NCBI RefSeq assembly: GCF_007678455.1
Contig: NZ_VEEP01000004.1
Span: 297,490-361,489, forward strand
Direction of reading: 5' to 3'
Origin: Cytobacillus oceanisediminis 2691
GTDB lineage: Bacteria; Bacillota; Bacilli; Bacillales; Cytobacillaceae
DNA: 64,000 bases
Shown here: piece after piece, positions 37,714 to 46,196 of the stretch
Layout of the letters: each line of letters opens with the position of its first letter
Position numbering within the stretch: the first letter of the stretch is position 1
Notes under the pieces: model-generated
What the model was told of the DNA's origin: nothing
Databases searched by the model: none
Seen by the model: only the letters and a program-made list of their open reading frames with translations
Translations under genes and position numbers: made by a program

Positions 37714-37903
37714 AAGGCTCTTTTCTCAAACTTTGTTGCTATTGACTACTAAATGGGATTGAATGATCTAGTTTTATTCATAAAATTAAGGCTTGTTATG
37801 AGAAAAGAGCTTGAACACTTAAAAACGAACAGCAAAATGGCTTTATAGCACGTTAAAATCGGCTTTAGGATTTTAACAACAATCTTTCCGAAAACAACTT
37901 TTA
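37714..37903. repeat. Dispersed repeat, copy B of an inverted pair
   Basis: Reverse-oriented copy of the element at 6692-6880. It starts four bases after the aroA terminator and, with that terminator, accounts for most of the 323-base gap before the next gene. The stretch CACGTTAAAATCGGCTTTA and its surroundings are almost identical in the two copies. Confidence 0.85.
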
Positions 37904-37984
37904 TTAGAGGTAAAAGGAATACAAGCCGTTATATTCCCGGATTTTTTGCATAGTTTGTCATAAGACCGATAAAGGAGTGGTTTT

Positions 37985-38890
37985 ATGGCATACATTATAG
38001 AAAATATCCACCTCATGAAGGGACAGGCCCTGATTAATACTAGCATGCTTGTAGAAGGTGACCGGATTATAACGACGACTTCGAGACTCAATCGGCATCA
38101 GCATATGAAGATGGATGCGGACAAATATATCATGACCCCTACACATGTCCTCTATGATTCCAATTTGCCTCTGGCAGGTTCCTTTAAAGACAGGAAAGAA
38201 TATTACTTGAAGAACTTTATCATGAAGGGAAGCACTGTCATCTTCACACCTGTCCGAGTCGAATATGAACGGCAGCTTGAAGAAAAGCTGAAGCAGGCAA
38301 AAAGTGATTTGCTGGACAGTCCGATTGACTTTGTTCTTGGAATCTCCATTCCAGTAAGGTTGCTGAAACCCCAATTCATCCGCAAGTGCAAAAAGTTGAA
38401 GATACCGGCTATCTTTCTTGAAATCGATGAGATGTGCAGCTTGGAGACCATGCCATGGGGATGGATCAAGGAAGCCTTGTTTCCCTACAACTGTCCGATC
38501 ATCCCGTTATTTTCAGAAAGCCACCACAAAAAAGAGAAGCAGCAACAGCTGCATGCCTGGAGCAATTTGATGAAAAAGGAGAAGGTTCCAGCCTTATACG
38601 AAGAATTGAAGGATGGCTGCCCTGTTTCAAGATCGGTTTTAAAAAAAACCGGTATTTTTCCGGGGAAATCGAATCTGCACAGTGGCGGGGAAGTCAGCTA
38701 TAACCTTTATAATATTAGTGCAGAAACAAAACATCGTGATGAGCAGGGGTTATTTTTTCAGTCCAAGCATTTAGTGGTGACTGTGGACAAAGGAAAAGTC
38801 ATTCGTGCAGGAGATGAGGTTTATTATCGTCCAGGAAAGGGAGAGAATGTTATAATCAAGACACCAGGATTTTTTACTGATAACTACTAA
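37985..38890 (+). CDS. Unrecognised protein with remnants of an amidohydrolase layout
   Basis: A 301-residue protein that I cannot assign. The N-terminus (IIENIHLMKGQALINTS, then LVEGDRI and DKYIMTPTHV) resembles the beta-sandwich that begins amidohydrolases, where the MTPGFIDxHxH metal motif would follow; here that region reads MTPTHVLYDSNLPL and has no HxH pair. The C-terminal GKVIRAGDEVYY also recalls the closing sandwich strand of such enzymes. The middle (KPQFIRKCKKLKIPAIFLEID, EALFPYNCPIIPL) has no visible metal ligands. A pseudoenzyme is the best reading. B. subtilis has no gene at this point between aroA and ypiA. Start ATG 37985 follows AAAGGAGTGG. Confidence 0.6.
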   Translation: MAYIIENIHLMKGQALINTSMLVEGDRIITTTSRLNRHQHMKMDADKYIMTPTHVLYDSNLPLAGSFKDRKEYYLKNFIMKGSTVIFTPVRVEYERQLEEKLKQAKSDLLDSPIDFVLGISIPVRLLKPQFIRKCKKLKIPAIFLEIDEMCSLETMPWGWIKEALFPYNCPIIPLFSESHHKKEKQQQLHAWSNLMKKEKVPALYEELKDGCPVSRSVLKKTGIFPGKSNLHSGGEVSYNLYNISAETKHRDEQGLFFQSKHLVVTVDKGKVIRAGDEVYYRPGKGENVIIKTPGFFTDNY

Positions 38891-38958
38891 TTAGACGTTA
38901 AGGTACTGCCTGACTAAAAAAACGGACAGTGCCTAATTTTAAGGATAGGATGATAGCA

Positions 38959-40221
38959 ATGGTCGCAGTAAATGAAATAACCAGTCTTATAGAAAATGGA
39001 CAGCTTGAGAAAGCTATGTCTGCATATAGGGAAATTCTTGAACAAGGCAATGACGAAGAGAAATTCCTGCTTTCAGAGGAGCTTTTCCGTTTTGGGTTTA
39101 TGGAAGAAACGGAAACTCTGATTGAAAGTTTATTGAAAAACTACCCAGAAGAGGGTGAACTCCATGTCCTGCTAGCAGAAACAAGAATTGAACTCGGTAA
39201 AGAAGAAGAGGCTATGCTCACTCTCGAAAAGGTAGACAAAGACGACCCTGCTTTCCCCCAGGCACTTCTTCTGTTGGCTGATTTATATCAAATGGAAGGT
39301 CTCTATGAAGTGAGTGAAAACAAACTCCTCGAGGCTAAAAGAATTTTACCGGATGAATCGGTGATAGATTTTGCTCTTGGGGAACTTTACGCTCATCAGG
39401 GAAAACTTGCGGAAGCGATTCAATATTACGAAACAGTCCTTAAGGTGCATGAAGAAATCGGCGGGGTAAACATCAACCAGAGGCTGGCTGAAACATTAAG
39501 TGCTGGTGGATCATTTGAAGAAGCGCTTCATTTTTACGATATAGCCCTCGAACAAAAGCTGGAAATCAATACTTTATTCGGTTATGCTTTTACAGCACTG
39601 CAGGCTGGCTATAATAAAACAGCAATCGAAAAATTCGAGGAATTGAAGACTCTCGACCCTGAATATCACTCACTATATCTCTATCTTGCCAAAGCCTATG
39701 AACGGGAAGAAATGGCGGAGGAAGCGTTTGAAGCTGTCAAACAGGGCATTGAGCAGGATGAATACAACAAGGATCTATACTTTTACGGCGGGAAGCTTGC
39801 CCTTAAGCTTCCGGATGAGGATACTGCCGAGAAATTGATACGGGAGGCCATTGCGCTGGACCCGGGATTCATGGAAGGAGTTCTTGTCCTGAACAAACTT
39901 CTGTTGAAGCAGGAGCGATATGAGGATGTTCTGGAGCTGATCGGTGCGGCGGACTATAATGAAGAAGAAGAACCGCAAATCCTATGGGATGCAGCTATTG
40001 CATATCAGCATATTGAAGATTATTCACAGGCATTAAACAAATACCAACTAGCATATACTTTCTTTAAAGACAACAAAGAATTTTTGTCAGACTACGGATA
40101 TTTTTTAATTGAAGAAGGAAAAATGGGCGAGGCCGCCGAAATTCTAAGTATGTTAGTTGAAAAGGAACCTGGCAATGAAGAATTCCGTGAAATGCTGGAG
40201 CGTTTGACGGAAAATCAGTAA
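38959..40221 (+). CDS. ypiA: TPR-repeat protein YpiA
   Basis: A 420-residue cytoplasmic protein made almost wholly of tetratricopeptide repeats, seen as recurring patterns such as LALGELYAHQGKLAEAIQYY and LYLAKAYEREEMAEEAFEAV. Size and position before ypiB match B. subtilis YpiA (423). TPR scaffolds mediate protein interactions. The start is ATG 38959 behind GGATAGGA; ATG 38950 and an earlier frame opening at 38929 are alternatives. ypiB follows 18 bases after the stop. Confidence 0.9.
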   Translation: MVAVNEITSLIENGQLEKAMSAYREILEQGNDEEKFLLSEELFRFGFMEETETLIESLLKNYPEEGELHVLLAETRIELGKEEEAMLTLEKVDKDDPAFPQALLLLADLYQMEGLYEVSENKLLEAKRILPDESVIDFALGELYAHQGKLAEAIQYYETVLKVHEEIGGVNINQRLAETLSAGGSFEEALHFYDIALEQKLEINTLFGYAFTALQAGYNKTAIEKFEELKTLDPEYHSLYLYLAKAYEREEMAEEAFEAVKQGIEQDEYNKDLYFYGGKLALKLPDEDTAEKLIREAIALDPGFMEGVLVLNKLLLKQERYEDVLELIGAADYNEEEEPQILWDAAIAYQHIEDYSQALNKYQLAYTFFKDNKEFLSDYGYFLIEEGKMGEAAEILSMLVEKEPGNEEFREMLERLTENQ

Positions 40222-40260
40222 CCGAAAAAAATTTAAGTTATGCAGAGGAGGGATTCAAAA

Positions 40261-40815
40261 ATGACAACCCCTGTATCTGTCAACGAGAAAAAGGATTTTA
40301 TCCGCTGGTTTTTGAACCATTATCAGCTGAAAAGGCGGGAATGTGTTTGGATCCTTAACTACTTGATGAGCCATGATCAGCTGATGGAAAAGGTACACTT
40401 TGTGGATAATGCCCAGCATTGCCCAAGGGGATTAGTGATGTCGACACATTGCGTGGATGAAGTTCCATTCCGGTTCTTCAAGGAAAATGTGATGACGACC
40501 GATGCTGAGAAGTCTTTTCATGATATTCGTTTGAACAGGGAAGAAGAAATCTACATCCAACTGAATTTCCATGCTTCAAACAAAGCCCATCAATTTGCGG
40601 CCGTGCTGGAAGAAAACCCTTATATGCCAGGACAGCTCCAAATCAGCGAAAGCGACAAAATGGTGGCAGAAAGATTTCTGGAGGAAAGCATCCACAATTT
40701 CCAGAAAGACAAATTGTTATCCCTGATTGACCAGGCACTGGACAGCCAGGACCAGGAAGCCTTCGAACATCTTACAGAGCAATTAAAAAAATTAGGTGCA
40801 GTCAACTCTTTATAG
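40261..40815 (+). CDS. reoY: ReoY (YpiB), UPF0302 family protein
   Basis: A 184-residue protein (B. subtilis YpiB 179) with the family core [20 protein letters not shown] and [17 protein letters not shown] at the end. In Listeria, ReoY acts with ReoM to promote ClpCP degradation of MurA, the first peptidoglycan enzyme; the Bacillus homologue is expected to act similarly. Start ATG 40261 has AGAGGAGGG. Followed by a good terminator. Confidence 0.9.
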   Translation: MTTPVSVNEKKDFIRWFLNHYQLKRRECVWILNYLMSHDQLMEKVHFVDNAQHCPRGLVMSTHCVDEVPFRFFKENVMTTDAEKSFHDIRLNREEEIYIQLNFHASNKAHQFAAVLEENPYMPGQLQISESDKMVAERFLEESIHNFQKDKLLSLIDQALDSQDQEAFEHLTEQLKKLGAVNSL

Positions 40816-40845
40816 CTTGCTAAAAAATAGCAGGCTTTTTATTTT
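40814..40845 (+). terminator. Terminator after reoY
   Basis: AGCTTGCTA / TAGCAGGCT stem (one wobble) and TTTTTATTTT. Confidence 0.85.
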
Positions 40846-41055
40846 GCCCGTTTTCAAAGTGGTTGGCAGTCTGAGTACGAATGGGTTTTCCCTGGATTAT
40901 AAGGTTAGACCGTAAAAATAATTTACGCCCCATACGATTCGAAAACAGTATTTAATCATGATATTATAGAATGGATGTAAACAATGGGTTATGATTGCAG
41001 AAGATGGAAATCTATGTTTACGATTCTAGCCTAATTGAAAGATGGAGTTGGTATT

Positions 41056-41511
41056 ATGAAATGGGTGGCAGCAGATGTTGAAATGTATCAAAAAGCTGCT
41101 GAGTACGTTGACACGGCAATCGTCCCGCTTTTGCCAGTTTCTTTTGGTGAGGACATGAAACAAAATGCTTCAATGGCTGAGTTCACAGGCATCCTTACAT
41201 CTCAGCTGGAAAAGCAGTTTCGGGGGCGAATTTTCCTTTTGCCTGATTTTGTGTACATAAAGGAAGATGAGGGTAGCCTGGACGCTTTGAAGAATTGGGA
41301 AAATAGTCTATTGGACAAGCAGTTCAATCATATCTTTTATGTTACGTCTGACAGCCGCTGGAGGCAGCGAGAAAAAGACCTTAAAGGTAATGTGCTTTGG
41401 ATGCCGTCCTTGTCCATGGATCAGATGGAGGACCAGCAAAAGGTAGCGATCGTGGATGATCAAGTTAAGCAATTATTATCTTTGTTCACTGAGAAATGGG
41501 ATGAAAAATAG
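41056..41511 (+). CDS. ypiF: YpiF (DUF2487 family)
   Basis: A 151-residue soluble protein beginning MKWVAADVEMY, with HIFYVTSDSRWRQREKDLKG as its conserved core; this is the DUF2487 family found just before qcrABC in Bacillus. Function unknown. ATG 41056 follows GGAGTTGG; the longer frame from 41035 lacks a site. A 155-base gap without obvious terminator separates it from qcrA. Confidence 0.87.
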   Translation: MKWVAADVEMYQKAAEYVDTAIVPLLPVSFGEDMKQNASMAEFTGILTSQLEKQFRGRIFLLPDFVYIKEDEGSLDALKNWENSLLDKQFNHIFYVTSDSRWRQREKDLKGNVLWMPSLSMDQMEDQQKVAIVDDQVKQLLSLFTEKWDEK

Positions 41512-41666
41512 CCCTCTGTTATTTTTATCACTGCGAAAAATGTTTTCAACATAGTATTATATTGATTTTGTAATGAGATTGATATATCATGGTTATGTCC
41601 TAGTTTTAAAATGTGTTTAAATTATGTCCGTTGGGGACTTAACTTGGGAATAGAGGGGGGAATAAC

Positions 41667-42173
41667 GTGAGTAAGCATCGTGTTTCAAGACGTCAATTCT
41701 TAAACTATACTCTAACAGGTGTAGGCGGTTTCATGGCTGCGGGGATGCTGATGCCAATGGTTCGCTTTGCCGTCGATCCTGTGCTGAAGGGTGAAGACAC
41801 GGGAGATTTCATCGCGACTCCATTGAAGATCGCAGAAATCAAGACTGAACCGCAAAAAGTCAACTTTAAATTCAAACAAAAAGATGCATGGTATGAATCT
41901 GAAGAAACAGGAACAGCCTGGGTTTTCAAAAATGAAGCCGGGGAAATCGTTGCCTTGTCGCCAGTGTGTAAACACCTTGGATGTGTTGTAGACTGGGGTA
42001 CAGACAAGGAGCATCCTGAACAGTTCTTCTGTCCTTGCCACTATGGCCGTTATGAAAAAGATGGAACCAATGTTCCTGGTACACCGCCATTAGCACCTTT
42101 GGATGTGTATCCGACAAAAGAAAAAGATGGATTCCTTTATGTAGGAAAAGCTCAACCACGAAAGGGGGCGTAA
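41667..42173 (+). CDS. qcrA: Menaquinol:cytochrome c reductase iron-sulfur subunit QcrA
   Basis: A 168-residue Rieske protein. The 2Fe-2S ligands are in CKHLGC and CPCHYG. The N-terminus VSRRQFLNYTLTGVGGFMAAG carries twin arginines and a membrane anchor, consistent with Tat export across the membrane. Starts from GTG 41667 behind AGAGGGGGG. First of three genes for the b6c-type complex that passes electrons from menaquinol to cytochrome c; the quinone is made by genes at 26-29 kb. Confidence 0.97.
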   Translation: MSKHRVSRRQFLNYTLTGVGGFMAAGMLMPMVRFAVDPVLKGEDTGDFIATPLKIAEIKTEPQKVNFKFKQKDAWYESEETGTAWVFKNEAGEIVALSPVCKHLGCVVDWGTDKEHPEQFFCPCHYGRYEKDGTNVPGTPPLAPLDVYPTKEKDGFLYVGKAQPRKGA

Positions 42174-42176
42174 TCA

Positions 42177-42851
42177 TTGTTAAACAAAATTTACGATTGG
42201 GTAGATGAGCGTTTGGATATTACGCCTTTGTGGCGCGATATCGCAGACCATGAGGTACCTGAGCACGTTAACCCGGCGCATCACTTTTCTGCGTTCGTGT
42301 ACTGCTTTGGCGGTCTGACGTTTTTCATCACAGTCATCCAGATTCTTTCCGGTATGTTCCTGACAATGTATTATGTTCCGGACATCAAGAATGCCTGGGA
42401 ATCTGTGTACTACCTTCAAAATCAAGTAGCGTTTGGACAAATTGTCCGCGGAATGCATCACTGGGGTGCGAGCCTTGTCATCGTCATGATGTTCTTACAT
42501 ACACTTCGTGTGTTCTTCCAGGGCGCTTATAAGAAACCTCGTGAATTGAACTGGGTTGTCGGAGTACTGATTTTCTTCGTAATGTTGGCTCTTGGCTTGA
42601 CAGGATACTTGCTTCCGTGGGATATGAAAGCATTATTCGCAACCAAGGTTACATTGCAGATTGCAGAAGCTGTCCCATTGATTGGGCCATACATTAAAAT
42701 TCTGCTATCCGGACATTCAACAATCGTTGGTGCCCAAACCTTGACACGATTCTTTGCGATTCACGTATTCTTCCTGCCTGCAGCACTATTAGGCTTAATG
42801 GGAGCACACTTCCTGATGATTCGTAAGCAAGGTATTTCTGGTCCATTGTAA
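42177..42851 (+). CDS. qcrB: Menaquinol:cytochrome c reductase cytochrome b subunit QcrB
   Basis: A 224-residue, four-helix cytochrome b6 type protein. Heme-binding His residues lie in RGMHHWGASLVIVMMFLHTLR and FAIHVFFLP. Start is TTG 42177 behind AAGGGGGC, three bases after qcrA. Length matches B. subtilis QcrB (224). Confidence 0.97.
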   Translation: MLNKIYDWVDERLDITPLWRDIADHEVPEHVNPAHHFSAFVYCFGGLTFFITVIQILSGMFLTMYYVPDIKNAWESVYYLQNQVAFGQIVRGMHHWGASLVIVMMFLHTLRVFFQGAYKKPRELNWVVGVLIFFVMLALGLTGYLLPWDMKALFATKVTLQIAEAVPLIGPYIKILLSGHSTIVGAQTLTRFFAIHVFFLPAALLGLMGAHFLMIRKQGISGPL

Positions 42852-42919
42852 AATTTGAATGAAAACGTTGCGCGAATTGAGATTCGTTCAACTATACGGA
42901 AAAAGGAGGGGATCGCTCG

Positions 42920-43678
42920 ATGCATCGTGGTAAAGGTATGAAGTTCGTAGGAGACTCACGTGTCCCTGCAGAACGCAAGCCTAATATTCCGAAAGATTAC
43001 TCGGAATACCCTGGCAAAACGGAAGCGTTTTGGCCTAACTTCCTATTGAAAGAATGGATGGTTGGTGCTGTTTTCTTAATCGGATACTTGAGCTTGACCA
43101 TTGCTCACCCGTCTCCGCTTGAAAGGATTGCCGATCCTACAGATACGGCTTATATTCCATTGCCAGACTGGTATTTCTTATTCTTATATCAATTGCTGAA
43201 ATATTCTTATGCTTCAGGTCCATATACTGTAATTGGAGCTATGGTAATCCCGGGTCTTGCATTCGGTGCATTACTGCTGGCGCCATTTATTGACCGCGGC
43301 CCTGAGCGCCGTCCATCAAAGCGTCCACTTGCTACAGGATTCATGCTGCTGGCAATCGCTTCTGTTTTCTACCTTACTTGGGAATCAGTTGCGACCCATG
43401 ACTGGGAAGCTGCAGAGAAACAGGGGCAGATTGTGGATGTGGAAATCGATAAGAATTCTGATGGATACAAAATTGCCCAGGCACAGACATGTACTTCCTG
43501 CCATGGCGGGGAACTTGCCGGCGGTGCTGCAGCACCGAGCCTGCTTGAAACAAAATTGAACGCTGAAGAAATCGCAGATGTTGCAAAGAATGGTAAAGGT
43601 AACATGCCTGCAGTTTTCAAAGGAACGGACGAGGAACTAAAGACATTGTCTGAGTTCATCGACGGTCTAAGCGAATAA
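42920..43678 (+). CDS. qcrC: Menaquinol:cytochrome c reductase cytochrome b/c subunit QcrC
   Basis: A 252-residue fusion: residues about 40-165 resemble subunit IV of the b6f complex (IPLPDWYFLFLYQLLKY) and residues about 180-252 form a cytochrome c domain with the heme motif CTSCH and a distal Met in GNMPAVF. This b/c fusion is typical of Bacillus. ATG 42920 follows AGGAGGGG. Confidence 0.96.
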   Translation: MHRGKGMKFVGDSRVPAERKPNIPKDYSEYPGKTEAFWPNFLLKEWMVGAVFLIGYLSLTIAHPSPLERIADPTDTAYIPLPDWYFLFLYQLLKYSYASGPYTVIGAMVIPGLAFGALLLAPFIDRGPERRPSKRPLATGFMLLAIASVFYLTWESVATHDWEAAEKQGQIVDVEIDKNSDGYKIAQAQTCTSCHGGELAGGAAAPSLLETKLNAEEIADVAKNGKGNMPAVFKGTDEELKTLSEFIDGLSE

Positions 43679-43684
43679 TAACGA

Positions 43685-43720
43685 AAGGAACCTGTAATCA
43701 AACTTGCAGGTTCTTTTTTA
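43685..43720 (+). terminator. Terminator of the qcr operon
   Basis: AAGGAACCTG / CAGGTTCTTTT stem with T-run. Confidence 0.88.
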
Positions 43721-43803
43721 TTGCACAAGAGACATGAAGAACTTGGTTTATTTTCAATAAACTGTAATAATAGTGATAGAAAAAAAGGGAATGGAGTAGT
43801 CGT

Positions 43804-44409
43804 ATGATAAAGAAAATATATCCTTTGCTAGGAAACAGGTCCATACTCTGGCTTTTATTCTGGGTAAATGTTCTGGGTACCGCTTACGGATACTATTGGT
43901 ATAAATGGCAGCTGGTAGATACGCCGCCGCGCTTCTTGCTTTTTGTGCCTGATAGTCCAACAGCCAGCTTGTTTTTTGTATTCGTGCTTGGTGCTTTTTT
44001 GTTGGGGAGGAACTGGCCGCTAATGGAAGCGTTGGCAATCGTCAGCCTCGTCAAATATGGCCTATGGGCGGTTGTCATGAATCTGATGGTGTACTTCGTC
44101 TCTGGGCAGCTGGATTGGATCGGACTAATGCTGATGGCTTCACATTTTGCCATGGCAGTGGAAGGAGTCCTTTATGCTCCTTTCTATCGGATGAAACCGT
44201 GGCATCTGATTGTTGCTGCTGTGGTCGTCCTGCATAATGAAATCATCGATTATGTTTTTGGAATGATGCCAAGGTACCATACGCTAGATTTATACATGGA
44301 CCAGATAGGATACTTTACATTCTGGCTGAGTATTTTCTCGATTGCGGTGGGATATTACTTCGGACTAAGGCCGGGCCGCTTCTTTCTTTCGCTAAAAAGA
44401 TCAAGATAA
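43804..44409 (+). CDS. ypjA: YpjA, DUF1405 membrane protein
   Basis: A 201-residue protein with about six membrane helices. Conserved polar residues within the membrane include the segment VLHNEIIDYVFGMMPRYH. Position after qcrC and size match B. subtilis YpjA (DUF1405). Function not known. Its end is five bases before the open frame of ypjB. Confidence 0.87.
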   Translation: MIKKIYPLLGNRSILWLLFWVNVLGTAYGYYWYKWQLVDTPPRFLLFVPDSPTASLFFVFVLGAFLLGRNWPLMEALAIVSLVKYGLWAVVMNLMVYFVSGQLDWIGLMLMASHFAMAVEGVLYAPFYRMKPWHLIVAAVVVLHNEIIDYVFGMMPRYHTLDLYMDQIGYFTFWLSIFSIAVGYYFGLRPGRFFLSLKRSR

Positions 44410-44479
44410 CACCTTGAATTTTGGTCTAACCTTGTCCACCCCTTCATACATTTTAATAGTATTTAGAGGGGGGACAGGA

Positions 44480-45274
44480 ATGAAAGCAAAATTTATTATA
44501 TTATTTTCGGTGCTGATGTTGATCGTGCCGTTCGCAGCATATGCAGAACCACAGTCGCCTGTAGAAGAACTGGACAATATATCAGACCAGGCCTTGCAGA
44601 TGGTCAAGCTTCACCGTTATGAAGATGCAAACAGGCTGCTGGCCCATTTTTCAGAAGAGTTTTTGCTGGTGACAGGAACTGGCCGTCCGTTTAGCATGGA
44701 TGAACTGCGCATCATTACAGTCGCACATGATGAGGCATTGGAGGCAGTAGCCAATGGTGATCTTGGACATGCTGAAAGAATGAACAGGGTGACAAAATTC
44801 CGGCTGGTGATTGATGCGATCGCTTCTACCCACCAACCGTTATGGGCTGAGATGGAAGACCCGATCATGACTGTTTTTAACAATATGAAAACGGCTGCCT
44901 ATGAAGGTGACAACGATCAATTCGACAGTAATCTTAATTCCTTCCTTGCTTTGTATAATGTCATCCATCCAAGCATGAAAATAGATATCAATCCGGAAAG
45001 AATCCAAAAGGTCGATGCAAAAGTCAGCTTTATTGACCAGTACCGGCCGCAGGTCCTCCAGGAAGCTTCAAGCAGGGAAGAACTGGAGGCTCTAGAATCG
45101 GATTTGCAAAATATCTTTGATGATATGACGGAAGATGAAGCAGACCCTTCTCTATGGTGGGTCATGATTTCGACTGGCAGCATCATCATCCTTACATTGT
45201 CTTATGTCGGCTGGAGAAAATATAAAGGCAACAGTGAGAAAACAAAGAATGTCCAAAAAGAACGAAAAAATTGA
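44480..45274 (+). CDS. ypjB: Sporulation protein YpjB
   Basis: A 264-residue protein, the same length as B. subtilis YpjB. It has a signal-like N-terminus (about residues 3-22, ending AYAEP), a helical outside domain, and a C-terminal membrane anchor (WWVMISTGSIIILTLSYVGW) with a basic tail. In B. subtilis a ypjB mutant has a mild sporulation defect. Start ATG 44480 follows AGGGGGGAC. Confidence 0.9.
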   Translation: MKAKFIILFSVLMLIVPFAAYAEPQSPVEELDNISDQALQMVKLHRYEDANRLLAHFSEEFLLVTGTGRPFSMDELRIITVAHDEALEAVANGDLGHAERMNRVTKFRLVIDAIASTHQPLWAEMEDPIMTVFNNMKTAAYEGDNDQFDSNLNSFLALYNVIHPSMKIDINPERIQKVDAKVSFIDQYRPQVLQEASSREELEALESDLQNIFDDMTEDEADPSLWWVMISTGSIIILTLSYVGWRKYKGNSEKTKNVQKERKN

Positions 45275-45335
45275 CAGCCTATTTAAGTATTAATAAAATA
45301 GTAATAACAGCTAGAGTTGTAAGAGGAGGTAACAG

Positions 45336-46010
45336 ATGTATCTCATTTATTTCGCGATTATTATCTTGATCCCGATTTGGGCTCAATTCAAGGTAAAAGG
45401 GGCATACAAAAAGTACTCACAAGTGGCTTCTTCATCCCAGATGACAGGAGCGGAAGTCGCACGTAAAATTTTGGACGATAACGGTTTGTATAATGTGGGT
45501 GTTGAGGAAACCAGGGGTTATTTAAGTGATCACTATGACCCTCGTGCCAAAGTAGTCCGCTTATCATCAGGCAACTTTTTTGGTCATTCCGTTGCAGCGG
45601 CCGCAATCGCTGCCCATGAAGTTGGCCATGCCATCCAGGATGCCGAGGATTATGCATTCCTCCGATTCCGCCATGCGCTTGTGCCAGTGGCAAGTCTTGG
45701 TTCAAACTTCTCATGGATATTGATCCTGATCGGAATTTTTGCAAACTTAAGCGGAATGCTTCTGCTGGGAATTCTTTTCATGGCAGCTGCCGTTGTATTC
45801 CAGGTCATTACATTACCGGTTGAATTCAATGCTTCCAACCGCGCGATGGATCAAGTGGTGTCAGCTGGAATCATCCGCAATGATGAAGAAAGAGAAACGA
45901 AGAAAGTATTGAATGCAGCAGCTTTGACTTATGTAGCAGCCGCAGCTGTAGCGGTGCTGGAATTGTTGCGACTAGTAATGATCTACACTGGGATGACTAG
46001 TGAAGACTAA
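45336..46010 (+). CDS. Zinc metallopeptidase, YugP family
   Basis: A 224-residue membrane metallopeptidase. The zinc motif AAHEVGHAIQ is at about residues 93-101, flanked by hydrophobic segments at 1-16, 122-160 and 193-215; TGAEVARKILDDNG is another family mark. B. subtilis yugP belongs to this family but lies elsewhere in the chromosome, so its place between ypjB and ypjC differs from that species. Start ATG 45336 follows AGAGGAGG. Substrate unknown. Confidence 0.9.
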   Translation: MYLIYFAIIILIPIWAQFKVKGAYKKYSQVASSSQMTGAEVARKILDDNGLYNVGVEETRGYLSDHYDPRAKVVRLSSGNFFGHSVAAAAIAAHEVGHAIQDAEDYAFLRFRHALVPVASLGSNFSWILILIGIFANLSGMLLLGILFMAAAVVFQVITLPVEFNASNRAMDQVVSAGIIRNDEERETKKVLNAAALTYVAAAAVAVLELLRLVMIYTGMTSED

Positions 46011-46040
46011 AAAAATCCGGACTTGTCCGGATTTTTTTTA
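46011..46040 (+). terminator. Terminator after the YugP-type gene
   Basis: AATCCGGAC / GTCCGGATT perfect stem with TTTTTTT. Confidence 0.93.
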
Positions 46041-46077
46041 GTGAGATAAGAAAGTATAATATAGACTTTGAGAATAG

Positions 46078-46196
46078 TCCAGCTCCAGCGCCTAGCCCCT
46101 CGAGACGTTTCGGTCCGCCCAATGAAGTCAAAAGAACGACTTCACTGGTCGGCCCTCCAACGCTTGTCGGGGCTGACCAAGGCGCTTGCGCTTTTT
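46078..46196. repeat. G+C-rich long-hairpin intergenic element
   Basis: About 119 bases that fold back on themselves: AGCGCC and AGCCCC at the left pair with GGGGCT and GGCGCT at the right, with an inner GAAGTC/GACTTC stem. I recognise this as a repeat common in Bacillaceae genomes, but only one copy is in the window. It ends in TTTTT and reaches the stop codon of ypjC. Confidence 0.7.

Noticed and set aside
42852..42919. Possible frameshift between qcrB and qcrC
   Set aside because: Both proteins have full length and a good ribosome site precedes qcrC; the gap is ordinary spacing.
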